In this document: one piece after another, positions 22,030-31,189 of the stretch
Layout of the letters: each line of letters opens with the position of its first letter
Position numbering within the stretch: position 1 is the first letter of the stretch
Assembly: GCF_001613245.1 (NCBI RefSeq)
Contig: NZ_BDBZ01000002.1
Span: forward strand, 434,001 to 498,000
Direction of reading: 5' to 3'
DNA from: Nocardia speluncae NBRC 108251
GTDB taxonomy: Bacteria; Actinomycetota; Actinomycetes; Mycobacteriales; Mycobacteriaceae
DNA: 64,000 bases
Program-made: the position numbers and the translations under genes
The notes under the pieces: model-generated
The model's database searches: none
The model's input: only the letters and a program-made list of their open reading frames with translations
What the model was told of the DNA's origin: nothing

Positions 22030-22233
22030 GTCCTTTCGGTGCCGCCGCGGCCTGCCCCGAAAAGGGCGCCCCGCCGGTCGGCACCGCGTTCAGGGAGGCG
22101 TCCGAACACGTGCCGGCACCGACGTACCTGCAGCTGCCGCTGTCGTTCGCCGGGCAAAGACACCAGCGTTGTGTTCCCATCATCACTGCCTTATGCGCAC
22201 AGCGGTGCCACCGAGTTCAGCGAGGCCCTGAAA

Positions 22234-22353
22234 GGTTTCGGCCCGTCCCTGCTTTCCGTGCTCGATGCGATGCGATGCGCCGCAGGCGCGGGTGTCGAGT
22301 GCGGAAAGCAGGGACCAAGGGGGCCGAAACCCCGCGCCGCCGGAGGCGGCGCC
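22234..22353. repeat. imperfect long hairpin and second copy of the dispersed repeat
   Basis: The left arm 22234-22265 and the right arm 22295-22331 are imperfect inverted copies (GGTTTCGGCCC...TCCCTGCTTTCCG against its complement) around a loop of about 29 bases. The right arm is the repeat shared with 7701-7764. A perfect GCCGCC-GGA-GGCGGC hairpin follows. A 17-base stretch near its left end (22212-22228, GAGTTCAGCGAGGCCCT) also occurs at 6229-6245. The element fills most of the 330-base gap between the convergent RecB-like and hisG genes and could end both transcripts. Confidence 0.6.
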
Positions 22354-22359
22354 AGATAC

Positions 22360-23211
22360 TCAGAACGCGCGGCAGGAACGGATATCGGTGGCAAGGATGG
22401 CGCGAGCGCCGATATCTGCCAGCCGATCCATCAGTTCGTTGCCCTGTTTGCGAGGTACCAGGGCGCGGACCGCCACCCAGCCCTCGTCCGCCAGGGGCGC
22501 CACGGTGGGCGATTCCAGGCCGGGGGTGATCTGTGCGGCGCGTTCGAGCAGCCCCTTCGGGCAGTCGTAGTCCAGCATCAGATACTGCTGGGCAAACACC
22601 ACGCCCTTGACCCGGGCGATCAGCTGGTTACGCGACCGATCGTCCCGATCGGCTTCGGCCTGTTCGATGAGCACCGCCTCGGAATCGCACAGCGACTCCC
22701 CGAACGCCACCAGGCTGTGCTGGCGCAGGGTGCGCCCGGAACCCACCACATCGGCAATGGCGTCGGCGACGCCGAGCTGGATCGAGATCTCGACCGCACC
22801 GTCGAGCCGGATCACCTCCGCCTCGATGCCCCGCCGGGCCAGATCGGACAGCACCAGGTTCGGATACGAGGTGGCGATCCGCTTGTCCTGCAGATCCTGC
22901 ACTGTCCAGTCCTGTCCCTGCGGGGCGGCGTAGCGGAAAGTGGAGCCACCGAATCCGAGCGAGAGACGTTCGGCCACCGGCGCACCGGAGTCCAGGGCGA
23001 GATCGCGGCCGGTGATGCCGAGATCCAGTTCCCCGGAGCCGACGTAGATAGCGATGTCCTTGGGCCGCAGGAAGAAGAATTCCACCTGGTTGGCCGGATC
23101 GAGGACGGTGAGGTCACGCGAATCGGTGCGTTTGCGGTAACCGGCTTCGGTGAGGATGGCAACGGCGGATTCGGAGAGCGCACCCTTGTTGGGTACTGCG
23201 ACACGCAGCAT
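22360..23211 (-). CDS. hisG: ATP phosphoribosyltransferase HisG (long form)
   Basis: First enzyme of histidine synthesis, joining ATP and PRPP. At 283 residues it is the long, HisZ-independent form with a C-terminal histidine-binding regulatory domain (about 210-283). Visible are [17 protein letters not shown] at the start, the [11 protein letters not shown] segment and the PRPP loop [12 protein letters not shown]. It is the downstream partner of hisE, 40 bases away, as Rv2121c-Rv2122c. Confidence 0.96.
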   Translation of the reverse strand: MLRVAVPNKGALSESAVAILTEAGYRKRTDSRDLTVLDPANQVEFFFLRPKDIAIYVGSGELDLGITGRDLALDSGAPVAERLSLGFGGSTFRYAAPQGQDWTVQDLQDKRIATSYPNLVLSDLARRGIEAEVIRLDGAVEISIQLGVADAIADVVGSGRTLRQHSLVAFGESLCDSEAVLIEQAEADRDDRSRNQLIARVKGVVFAQQYLMLDYDCPKGLLERAAQITPGLESPTVAPLADEGWVAVRALVPRKQGNELMDRLADIGARAILATDIRSCRAF

Positions 23212-23251
23212 AATGGCAGGTCCTTTCGGTTTCGGGGAACGGTCGGGGCGT

Positions 23252-23515
23252 CTACAGATGTCGGTAGACGTCCTCCAGCCGCAGCCCGCGGCCCACCATC
23301 AGGACCTGCACCCAGTACAGGAGCTGCGATATCTCCTCGGCGAGCGCCTCGTCGCCTTCGTGTTCGGCGGCCAGCCATACCTCGCCGGCCTCCTCCAGCA
23401 CCTTCTTGCCCTGGGTATGGACGCCCGCGTCCAGTGCGGCGACGGTACCCGACCCGGCGGGACGGGTGGCTGCGCGATCCTGGAGCTCGGCGAACAGGGC
23501 CTCGAAAGTCTTCAC
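23252..23515 (-). CDS. hisE: phosphoribosyl-ATP pyrophosphatase HisE
   Basis: Second step of histidine synthesis, hydrolysing PR-ATP to PR-AMP. The 87 residues show the MazG-like helices with [13 protein letters not shown] and the acidic [11 protein letters not shown] metal site. It starts with GTG 23515 and precedes hisG in the same operon. The rest of the pathway is not in the window. Confidence 0.95.
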   Translation of the reverse strand: MKTFEALFAELQDRAATRPAGSGTVAALDAGVHTQGKKVLEEAGEVWLAAEHEGDEALAEEISQLLYWVQVLMVGRGLRLEDVYRHL

Positions 23516-23689
23516 GGCAGGTCATTGTTTCAGACCACCTCCGAGCCCTTGTCCCCGAGTACGCGCGGCTGTGCCGTAGCACTCACCCGATCGCTTCCGG
23601 AGCCCGCGCGACCCCGTGCCCGGACCGCCACCGCCGGTCCGGGCACGTGTCATCGGTACTGTGAGGATCCGAGGAGGTGGTCGCCGACT

Positions 23690-24340
23690 GTGGACGAGAA
23701 CATGGCACAGGCCCGGCAGGAGCGCCGGCACCTGATCGTGGCCGCTGCGTCCGGTTTGTTCGCCGCGTGCGGATACCGGGCGGCAAGTATGGACGAGATC
23801 GCCTGCCGGGCGGGAGTGAGCAAACCGGTCCTATACAACTCCTTCACCAGCAAACTGGAGCTCTACCTGGCGGTTCTGCACGAGGCGCTGCGGGTGCTGG
23901 GTGAAACACTGGCGGAGGCGCTCGCACCTGCCCAGGGCATGCGATCGATCGTTTCGGCGACGGTGGCCGCGATATTCGATTTCGCCGATACCAATCCGCG
24001 CAGCGCCGCCCTGCTGGCGGGTGCTGCGGTGGTCGATGAACCGTCGGCGCAGCGGGTGGCCCATCAAGCCACGACGATCTGCACCGATACCCTGCTGCAG
24101 GCACTGGCCCCCTATCCGCCGACGCAGGCCGAACGGGGCTGGTTGATCACGGCCGAGGTGGTCGCGATCGCGCAGTCGTGTGCTCGGCACTGGGTCCTCA
24201 CCGGGAAGCCCCTCCCCCGGCACGAGGCCGTTGCCACGACCGCGGGACTGTGCTGGACCGGCTTGTCCGGTGTCCAGCAGGCGCCGAAGCTCCCGGAGTC
24301 CACCGATACGGGTTTGCCGGCATCCGACGCACGGAGATAG
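23690..24340 (+). CDS. TetR family regulator
   Basis: Repressor-type protein of 216 residues. The N-terminal helix-turn-helix (SMDEIACRAGVSKPVLYNSF) is clear; the C-terminal domain is of a type found in many actinobacterial TetR proteins (SARHWVLTG near the end). GTG 23690 is chosen because GAGGAGG lies 12 bases upstream; the ATG at 23702 is too far from it. It diverges from hisE and converges on the acyltransferase gene, so its target is unknown. Confidence 0.85.
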   Translation: MDENMAQARQERRHLIVAAASGLFAACGYRAASMDEIACRAGVSKPVLYNSFTSKLELYLAVLHEALRVLGETLAEALAPAQGMRSIVSATVAAIFDFADTNPRSAALLAGAAVVDEPSAQRVAHQATTICTDTLLQALAPYPPTQAERGWLITAEVVAIAQSCARHWVLTGKPLPRHEAVATTAGLCWTGLSGVQQAPKLPESTDTGLPASDARR

Positions 24341-24500
24341 CGCCGCCGCTCGACGCGATGCCCCGCTCCGGGATACCTCGCCGGGCAACGATCCGTCCCG
24401 TCGACGCCGTTCGCGAAATCCGTCGGATCTGCGCGTCCTGCGCTCGGTGCGATGGACGACCGTGGACCTACCCCCGAAAGCCCCGGGGAAGCGTCTGGAT

Positions 24501-24561
24501 GCCCCGGACGGCAGGAACCGTCCGGGGCTTGCGCGGGGGCATCGTCGGCGATGACCCCCGC
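24501..24561. terminator. two hairpins between convergent TetR and acyltransferase genes
   Basis: The first is a perfect 11-base repeat, GCCCCGGACGG (24501-24511) and CCGTCCGGGGC (24518-24528), loop CAGGAA. The second pairs GCGGGGG (24533-24539) with CCCCCGC (24555-24561) and has an inner ATCG/CGAT pair. Together they form a plausible bidirectional terminator in the 292-base gap 24341-24632. Confidence 0.7.
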
Positions 24562-24632
24562 AGAGCCACCGCGGTGACCTACTGCTCATCGGACGCGGGG
24601 CCCCGGACCGGCCGTGCGCCGACCGCGTGGCT

Positions 24633-26447
24633 CTACTGCCCGGCGAGCAACTCCTCCAGTTCGGCGACCGCGGTGCGGAGGTGGTCGGCGAAGGTGTACA
24701 TCTCGCCCGCCACCGCGGCCGGGGTCGCCAGGTAGAGGTTCCACCGGTCCGGCAGGAGGACGTAGGCGATACCGATGCATTTCGGGCTGGTGGAACCGAA
24801 GCCGAAGTACCGGATGTTCACCGACGGCGCCGAACTGGTGCTGAGGTAATCGTCGCGCATGATCGTCCAGCCGGGGCTGTGGAACAGCGGGATCGGATCG
24901 GTGACGCCGAGTTCGGCCCCGCGGCGCCGCTGGATCCATTCGAGTTCCCACAGGTGCTGTTCCGGTGCTTCACCGGACTGGCATTGTTTGGCGCGGGCCA
25001 CGTGGGCACCGGCGGCGGCGCGGGCCGCGGCGAGTTTCGTGGCGGTATCGGCGGCGGGTTCCTCCATGGAGTCGACGAAGGCGATCATCTCCGGGGTGAT
25101 CACCCGCATCGCCTCGGTCCGGCCGTTGCGGTACTGCCGGGTCGCGATGGATTCGTAGGTGGCGCCGGTGAGACCTTTGCTGCGGCGGTGGGCCAGCTGA
25201 TAGCTCAGCTGGGCGAAGGCGTCCGGAGAGATGCCGAGCTGTTTGGCGCGGGCCGTGCCGAACTCGTCGAAGGACACCGTGGTGGTGGCGTTGTCGGCGG
25301 CGTACTGCGCAAAAGCCGCGCCCGCGGCGGTCACCGCGGCACGCTGCTCGTCGGTCAGCCGGAATTCGACCTGCTCGACCGGCGGCAGCCCTTGGCCCCG
25401 CGCCCCGGATCGTTCCGTATGCCCGGTCACCGGTGTTTCCAGCAGGGCGTCGACGAAGGACAGCACCGTCGTACCGTCCAGCCCGCAGTGCTCGATATTG
25501 ATTCCGGTCTGGCCGTCGGCGAACACGATGAACGACACCGACTTGTCGAACCAGCGGTTGGCGCTGTCACCGTGCAGCAGGGTGTCCGCGGCGTGCAGTT
25601 CGTCGCGGGGCGCGAAATCCTCGAGGCAGACGCAGAACAGCGCCGTTTCGATCGTATCGAGCGCCGCGGCGTTGTACGGATCGGTGAGCAGTTCGGCGCG
25701 GCTGCTCGCCCAGTCGGCCCGGGCCGCGGTGGTCAGATGTCCCACCGAGGTCCCGGCGGGCGCCGGCTCGGTCGCGGATTTCAGGATGGCGCACAGACCA
25801 CCGAGCAGATCCTCGAAGGCGTACGGGTCGCCGTCGGCGCCGAGTACATCCAGCCGGAACATATTGCCGTGGTGCAGTACCAGGATGTGACGGGCGCCGG
25901 ACGGGCCCGGCCACTCCTCGGTGTAAGGCACGCGCACGGTGTCCTGTTCGGCACCGGGGATCCGGGTTTCGGAGAACAGGTACTTGTTCTGCCACATCGA
26001 CAGCCGCCGGCCACGCTGGGTGACCGGCGGGATTTCTTCCCGGTCCAGAGCCAGTTTGTAGTCGACGGCGGCCGCGACCAGCGCCGCGGCACGGTCCGCC
26101 TGACCCGCCGCGGTGGAGGTGGCCAGGGCGGTATCGTCGCGGAACAGGAAGAAGAAGTTGGCGTTCAACGCGATCCGGTCACGCCGGCCCAGATAGCGGG
26201 ACGGCCAGAACCGATCCAGCCAGCTGCCGACGCCGGGGGTCTCGTCGTATTCACGCAGGGCCGCATGCAGGGTCCGGCCGGCGCCGTCGGGGCGCAGCAG
26301 ATCGGCCACGGCTTCCTCGGTCGCCGCCAGTTCCCCGGGGGTCAGCAAGGGTGTACACCACTGCACGAAGCGGGCGCAGCTGTCCTCCAGGGTGGGCAGC
26401 GGAACCCTGGGCAGTTGGTCTTCGGCGGCGAAGGTGCTTTCGGTCAA
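24633..26447 (-). CDS. choline/carnitine O-acyltransferase family enzyme
   Basis: Acyl-CoA-dependent O-acyltransferase of 604 residues, the usual size for carnitine acyltransferases. Family marks in order are: the proline-rich N-terminus (LPRVPLPTLEDSCARF), NRWFDKSVSFIVF (297-309), catalytic His320 in NIEHCGLDG (family E/H..xDG), and the C-terminal LSTSSAPSVNIRYFG segment with FGFGSTSPKCIGIAY. TTG 26447 with GGAGAG five bases upstream is the start. It is the last gene of a run with a methyltransferase and a 2-oxoglutarate oxygenase, which suggests the alcohol it acylates is made by those two. The substrate cannot be read from sequence. Confidence 0.85.
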   Translation of the reverse strand: MTESTFAAEDQLPRVPLPTLEDSCARFVQWCTPLLTPGELAATEEAVADLLRPDGAGRTLHAALREYDETPGVGSWLDRFWPSRYLGRRDRIALNANFFFLFRDDTALATSTAAGQADRAAALVAAAVDYKLALDREEIPPVTQRGRRLSMWQNKYLFSETRIPGAEQDTVRVPYTEEWPGPSGARHILVLHHGNMFRLDVLGADGDPYAFEDLLGGLCAILKSATEPAPAGTSVGHLTTAARADWASSRAELLTDPYNAAALDTIETALFCVCLEDFAPRDELHAADTLLHGDSANRWFDKSVSFIVFADGQTGINIEHCGLDGTTVLSFVDALLETPVTGHTERSGARGQGLPPVEQVEFRLTDEQRAAVTAAGAAFAQYAADNATTTVSFDEFGTARAKQLGISPDAFAQLSYQLAHRRSKGLTGATYESIATRQYRNGRTEAMRVITPEMIAFVDSMEEPAADTATKLAAARAAAGAHVARAKQCQSGEAPEQHLWELEWIQRRRGAELGVTDPIPLFHSPGWTIMRDDYLSTSSAPSVNIRYFGFGSTSPKCIGIAYVLLPDRWNLYLATPAAVAGEMYTFADHLRTAVAELEELLAGQ

Positions 26448-26517
26448 GTCGTCTCTCCGGTTCGGGTCGGTGCTGCTCGACGATCGGGCTGATCCCGGCA
26501 TCGCACGGCTTCGTGTA

Positions 26518-27321
26518 TTACGAACCCGGCCGGGACACATAAAGATTGGCATACAACCGGCCTTCGGACTCCAGGCCGCCGGGATCGATGCCGTTGGTGG
26601 TGAGGGTGTCCAGTACCTGCTCGCGTTCGGAGTCGGAGGCGAAGCGGCGCTGGGCGAACTCGCCCGGCATCCGCCGGGTGTGGTATCCCAGGGCGTCCAG
26701 TTCCGCCTCGATCGGTCCGAAACCGTACATGCGCAAGACGAAGTGCGCCATCCAGGGGCGGCGGTCCGGGGCGGCGGTCGCTATCCGGACGAGTGTCTTC
26801 TCGGTGACATAGCCGATACAGCCGGTCGAAATCACCAGATCGGCCGTGGCGAGGATCGCGCGTTGTTCGTCGGTGGGGTCGGCGGCCTCGAGGTCGGCGT
26901 GTACGACGCTGTCCAGTAGCCCCGCCGCCCGGGCGTAGTCCAGGGCCGGTGCGGAAGCGTCCATGCCGATGAACCGGACGCCGGGCAGGGCGGCGGCACC
27001 GCGGACGCGATCACGATCGCGGGCGATGAGATCGCCGGTCCCGAGCACCGATTCGGTATAGGAGCCGGCCAGCTCGGCCAGGGTCGTATCCAGGCGGAGC
27101 AGGGCGGCGTTCACACCGTAGGAGCACCCTATGTCCAGCACGGTGGGGGCAGTTCCCGCTGCTGCCCGATACTCCGCTATCTGCTCGCGCAGATGCGGCT
27201 TCGCCAGTTCCGGTATCCGATAGTCCAGCTCGGACATGCGGGCGTAGTAGTCGCGGGGGTCGGGCCTCGAGTAGATATCGTCGAACGATGCTTTCCCGGT
27301 GGTGTGCAACGGCACTGGCAC
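26518..27321 (-). CDS. class I SAM-dependent methyltransferase
   Basis: Methyltransferase of about 267 residues with motif I VLDIGCSYGVNAAL, an acidic strand end (FIGMDASAPALDYA) and ADLVISTGCIGYVTEKTL. The substrate is unknown. GTG 27321 has AGAGG eight bases upstream and is preferred. A TTG at 27372 whose TTGA overlaps the oxygenase stop is the alternative start and would add 17 residues. The close spacing to the oxygenase and 70 bases to the acyltransferase put it in one operon, where N-methylation of an amine would fit the carnitine-like pattern. Confidence 0.8.
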   Translation of the reverse strand: MPVPLHTTGKASFDDIYSRPDPRDYYARMSELDYRIPELAKPHLREQIAEYRAAAGTAPTVLDIGCSYGVNAALLRLDTTLAELAGSYTESVLGTGDLIARDRDRVRGAAALPGVRFIGMDASAPALDYARAAGLLDSVVHADLEAADPTDEQRAILATADLVISTGCIGYVTEKTLVRIATAAPDRRPWMAHFVLRMYGFGPIEAELDALGYHTRRMPGEFAQRRFASDSEREQVLDTLTTNGIDPGGLESEGRLYANLYVSRPGS

Positions 27322-27368
27322 GTTGTGTTCCTCTCGGTAGGGCGGTACCCACTCGACCGGGTCCCTGA

Positions 27369-28229
27369 TCAATCCAGCAGCCGGTCACCACGGACGGCGT
27401 CGGCCGCCGCGTGATGATCCGGCAATACCCGCCCGAAGAGCTGGCGGGTACGTTCCACGGTGCCGATGGCGCCGGGGCGATCACTGTAGGCGAAGATCGC
27501 CGTATGCCGAGGGGTCGCGCCCTGCACCGGCGACACCCGGTGCAGTGAGTACCTTCCTTGGAAAAGCTGCAGGTCACCGGGGCGTAGCTCCAGCCGCCGG
27601 ACGAGACCGTCGCCGCCGCCGGTGAGCACCGCGTGCACATCGGCGAGGTTCTCGGTATGCGGTGAACGGATATTGGGGCAGTATTCGAACACACCCCCGG
27701 ACTCCGGCGCCGCCGTGAGCATGCTGACGGTGAACTCGTTGGTGTCGAAATGCCATGGATGCGAGTTGCGCGGGGCCACCACGTTCAGTACGAGACCGGC
27801 CAGCGGGTCGGCGAATTCGTGTAGCTGCCGCCGGCCGAAGCAGGCGGCCAGAAATTGCTGGAACTCGGCGCCGGTGTACAGCTGGTGGATCAATGCGCCG
27901 ACCGGAATCCGGTCGCGCGGGACGAAGGCGTTACCGCGTTCGAAGATGATCCGGCCCGGATGCTCGGCGGGCAGTTCGGTATCGAGCGGAATGTTGTAGG
28001 CATTCACCCGTTCGGTGCGGTAGTAGGCGTGCGGCGCCATCTGTTCTCCCTGTTCCGCGAGCAGGGCGTGCAGTTCGGGCCGGATGAACTCGCGCAGTAT
28101 GGTGCAGCCGTCCTCTGCCAGACCGGCCCGCGCAGCCGCGACAGCGGCATGCCAGCCGGGCGTATCGGGCTCCGCGAGCGGGTAGCGGGAAGTATCGACG
28201 ATCTCGTCCAAGGTCACCGTGGCGGCCAT
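27369..28229 (-). CDS. 2-oxoglutarate/Fe(II)-dependent oxygenase
   Basis: Non-haem iron oxygenase of 286 residues. The facial triad is His160-x-Asp162 (HPWHFDTNEFTVSML) and His230 (YSLHRVSPV), with Arg241 (TPRHTAIFAYSD) as likely 2-oxoglutarate ligand. The HFDTNEF...GGVFEYCPNIR pattern resembles, from memory, the BesD-like enzymes that act on free amino acids; the Asp in the triad points to hydroxylation, not halogenation. It is the first gene of the three-gene run and has no clear ribosome binding site. Confidence 0.8.
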   Translation of the reverse strand: MAATVTLDEIVDTSRYPLAEPDTPGWHAAVAAARAGLAEDGCTILREFIRPELHALLAEQGEQMAPHAYYRTERVNAYNIPLDTELPAEHPGRIIFERGNAFVPRDRIPVGALIHQLYTGAEFQQFLAACFGRRQLHEFADPLAGLVLNVVAPRNSHPWHFDTNEFTVSMLTAAPESGGVFEYCPNIRSPHTENLADVHAVLTGGGDGLVRRLELRPGDLQLFQGRYSLHRVSPVQGATPRHTAIFAYSDRPGAIGTVERTRQLFGRVLPDHHAAADAVRGDRLLD

Positions 28230-28498
28230 AGCGATATTGTTGCCGCCGGTAGGCCGACACGCCCGGCGAATCCGCGAGATGCCCGGTGAGACCGGTCACG
28301 GACCATCCGGTTTTGTTGATCCGCAACACCATCGGCAGCGCAACGTTGTCGTTCCGCACCGTTTACCGAGGCACTTTCATGGACAGTCGCTTCCGCTGCC
28401 CACCCTCGCCCGGGCCTGCCGATTGCCACCGACGAGGCAGCGGACCAGCGTACGTGCCGCGTGGCCACTGCCCGCGGACACGGGCCCCGGATTCGCCG

Positions 28499-29191
28499 TC
28501 AGCAGGTACGCGACCCGGCGTGCTGAAGCCGCGTACGCAAGCACAGCTCCAGGTCGCCACTGGTCAATCCGATGAGCGTGTCACGATGCGTGCGGGACGG
28601 GTCTACAGGTACCGGGATCTCGCAGGGCACCACCGGGACTCCGCAGCCCGCCGCCGTGGCGGCCGCTACGCCGGTGACCGAATCCTCGACAGCCACGCAG
28701 TCGCGGGCATCCAGCCCGAGCAGGTGCGCCGCGCGGAGGTAGACGGCCGGGTCGGGTTTTCCGTGCGGCACCTCGTCCCCGCAGACCGAGACGTCGAACC
28801 GGTGCCGGCCCAGCGTTTCCAGGGCCAGTTCGGTGAGCGACCGTTTGGTGTTGGTCACGAGCGCGCAGGGCAGACCGGCCTCCCGTACCATGTCCAGCGC
28901 CGCCGCCGCGCCCGGCCGCCAGGGGATGGGACCGGTCATGAGTTCGGTGACCCGCCGCTCCAAGAACAGGCCCGCCGCCTCGACGGCCTCGGGGTGCGGG
29001 TCCACCCCCAATTCGGTGAACATGATCCGCAGCGCATTCGGCCCCGAAGCCCCGATGAGTGCGTGCCGGATCTCCTGCGTCATCTCCCGGCCGAGCTCGC
29101 GCGCCAGCTCGCGGACGCCGATATCCCACAGCTTCTCCGAATCGAGCAGCGTCCCGTCCATATCCCACAGGACACCGGCCGGCTGGGCCAT
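28499..29191 (-). CDS. HAD-superfamily hydrolase
   Basis: Phosphatase or phosphoglucomutase-like protein of 230 residues, subfamily IA. Motif I is VLWDMDGTLLDSEKLW, motif II is LVTNTKRS, the lysine lies in HGKPDPAVYLRAA, and motif IV is VAVEDSVTGVAAA. The cap domain lies between motifs I and II. The substrate is not predictable. ATG 29191 has AAAGG upstream. It lies downstream of the kinase on the same strand and 269 bases upstream of the oxygenase; the operon relation is unclear. Confidence 0.88.
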   Translation of the reverse strand: MAQPAGVLWDMDGTLLDSEKLWDIGVRELARELGREMTQEIRHALIGASGPNALRIMFTELGVDPHPEAVEAAGLFLERRVTELMTGPIPWRPGAAAALDMVREAGLPCALVTNTKRSLTELALETLGRHRFDVSVCGDEVPHGKPDPAVYLRAAHLLGLDARDCVAVEDSVTGVAAATAAGCGVPVVPCEIPVPVDPSRTHRDTLIGLTSGDLELCLRTRLQHAGSRTC

Positions 29192-29308
29192 ACGTTCGGA
29201 CCTTTCGTCATGGTGGATCGAGCCGGCGCCGAGCCGCGCAGCACGATCGGAGGCTTCGGCCGACGGTAGCCCGGCCGGGTAAGCGGCAGCAAACCCGGCC
29301 GGTCGCGG

Positions 29309-30871
29309 TCACAATACTTGCGACGCGGTGATGACCAACTCTCCTCCGTTGGGCGCGACCCGGAACGATCGGCTCTCCGACTGCACCGACCCGTCACGCA
29401 TCGTGTAGGTGACCGTCGCCACCGCGCTACCGTCACCGGAACGGCTGACCGAGCCGATACTGACGGCGCCGATGGTCGACCAGAACCCCTGGTAGTCGGC
29501 GTAACCACCGGCGGTGGCCTGGTATTCGGGTGAGAGCTGCGACCACGCGGCAGCCGTGTTGCCGGGCAGCAGCCCGTAATAGCCACGAACGAACTGTTCC
29601 ACGCGGGCACCCGAAGGCGGGCCGGATTCGGTGGTGGTGGTGGAGGCAGTGGTGGTGGGTGGATCACTGGGTTCAGCCCGCGGTTCCCCGGTCTGCTCCG
29701 GCGCGTTCACCTGGCTGCTTTCGGGCCCGGCGGCGGTGTTGCCGTCCCCGCCGGTGACATTGACGAGAACCAAACCCACCACGACCACCAGGAGCAGTGC
29801 CGCGGCGCCCGCCAGCACGGCCGTGCGGGACCGCACGCCGGAACCACGTCCGGCGGCCGGGCCCGCGGGCGCGGGCGACGGTCCCGTAGCCGGTGGCACC
29901 CCGGCATCCCGGAACGCCGGCGCCGCGGCGGGCGGGCGGATATCGGCGGCGCCCGGCTCCGGATCGGGCCGGTCGAGTGTCGCCGTGGCGGCGAGCGTGG
30001 GCGGGAGGACCTTCGTCGTGGCGGACGGTGCGATATCGACCGGTTCCGGCGCCCGGCCCGCGGCCACTTCTTCCAGCATGACTCGCGCCTCGTCCATGGT
30101 CGGCCGGTTCGCGACCTCGGTCGCCAGCAACCGCATCACCACGGGGCCCAGCGCGCCCGCCCCGGCGGGCGGTTCGACCTGCCCACCGGCGACCGCGTGC
30201 AGCACGGCCAAAGGGTTGTCGCCGTCACCGAAGGGCGGGCGCCCGGTGATCGCGTGGTAAAGCGTGGATCCCAACGCGAAGACATCCGAGGACGGTATCG
30301 GCTGTTCACCGCGTGCGACCTCCGGGGCGAGATAGGCCGGGGTGCCTGCCAGAAATCCGGTTGCGGTGACGGTGACATCACCGGTGGCGCGGGAGATTCC
30401 GAAATCGGTGATCTTCACCGTGCCGTCGTCGCCCACCAGCAGGTTCGCCGGTTTCACATCCCGGTGCACGATACCGGCGTCGTGGGCGGCGGCGAGCGCG
30501 GCCGCGGCCTGCGCCCCGAGTTCGGCGACCTTCAGCGGCGTGAGCGTTCCGTCGAGGTTCAGCCGGTTGGCCAGGCTGGGCGCGTTCATGTATTCCATGA
30601 CCAGCCACGGCTGGCCGTCCTCGTCGGCGACGTCGAACACCGAGATGGCGTTGGGGTGGTGCAGGCGCGCGGCGATCCGGCCTTCGCGCAGTGCGCGTTT
30701 ACGCGCCTCCGCTGTCTGCTGTTCGGTCAGGTTCGGGCCGAGCAGCACCTGTTTCACCGCGACCGTGCGCTGTAGCCGGATATCGAGCGCCCGCCACACC
30801 ACTCCCATGGCACCGGTGCCGATGGGATCCGTGAGCCGATAACGTCCGGCTATCAGCCGATCCTTGCTCAT
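29309..30871 (-). CDS. membrane-anchored Ser/Thr protein kinase
   Basis: PknB-type receptor kinase of 520 residues. The kinase domain (about 8-275) has the ATP lysine at 40 (TVAVKQV), catalytic loop HRDVKPAN (Asp138) and DFG at 156-158. A proline/alanine-rich linker leads to one transmembrane segment (about 350-371) and an extracytoplasmic domain without PASTA repeats. That domain has a Thr/Ser-rich stalk and a C-terminal NTF2-like fold (RVEQFVRGYYGLLPGN...AWSQLSPEYQ). ATG 30871 was chosen at MSKDRLIAGRYRL. The external ligand is unknown. Confidence 0.92.
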   Translation of the reverse strand: MSKDRLIAGRYRLTDPIGTGAMGVVWRALDIRLQRTVAVKQVLLGPNLTEQQTAEARKRALREGRIAARLHHPNAISVFDVADEDGQPWLVMEYMNAPSLANRLNLDGTLTPLKVAELGAQAAAALAAAHDAGIVHRDVKPANLLVGDDGTVKITDFGISRATGDVTVTATGFLAGTPAYLAPEVARGEQPIPSSDVFALGSTLYHAITGRPPFGDGDNPLAVLHAVAGGQVEPPAGAGALGPVVMRLLATEVANRPTMDEARVMLEEVAAGRAPEPVDIAPSATTKVLPPTLAATATLDRPDPEPGAADIRPPAAAPAFRDAGVPPATGPSPAPAGPAAGRGSGVRSRTAVLAGAAALLLVVVVGLVLVNVTGGDGNTAAGPESSQVNAPEQTGEPRAEPSDPPTTTASTTTTESGPPSGARVEQFVRGYYGLLPGNTAAAWSQLSPEYQATAGGYADYQGFWSTIGAVSIGSVSRSGDGSAVATVTYTMRDGSVQSESRSFRVAPNGGELVITASQVL

Positions 30872-31189
30872 CTGAAGTCGTGACCCCTTCTGCTCGCCGC
30901 CGAGTCGTCCAGCACTCCGCGCGTCACAGGCGGCTGCCCAGAGTTCCGCGTCGGCCCGGCGCGTGCAACGCATCCGAACGGCTTTGTCCGGATTTCTGGT
31001 TCCGCGGGAACCTCGGCGGAAGTTCCCGGAAATCGTAGCTGCGGCACCCCGAACCTCTGCGGGCAGTATGGGATTTCGGACCCGATCACGCGCCGGTCAC
31101 CTGCGGTTTCCGCGGGTGGCTCAGGCAGTAGGCGCAGTAGTGACATACAAAAGTGACGACAATCACACCGACCGCGTGTTTAGCCCGGC
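30872..31189. other. 318-base gap between the kinase and metH
   Basis: This is the upstream region of the kinase gene and the 3' flank of metH, both on the minus strand. I see the kinase ribosome binding site (AAGGGG about 10 bases before ATG) but no strong hairpin, small gene or riboswitch-like pattern. Confidence 0.4.

Noticed and set aside
24627..26492. Plus-strand frame of 621 codons
   Set aside because: Antisense shadow of the acyltransferase gene, whose family motifs are on the minus strand.
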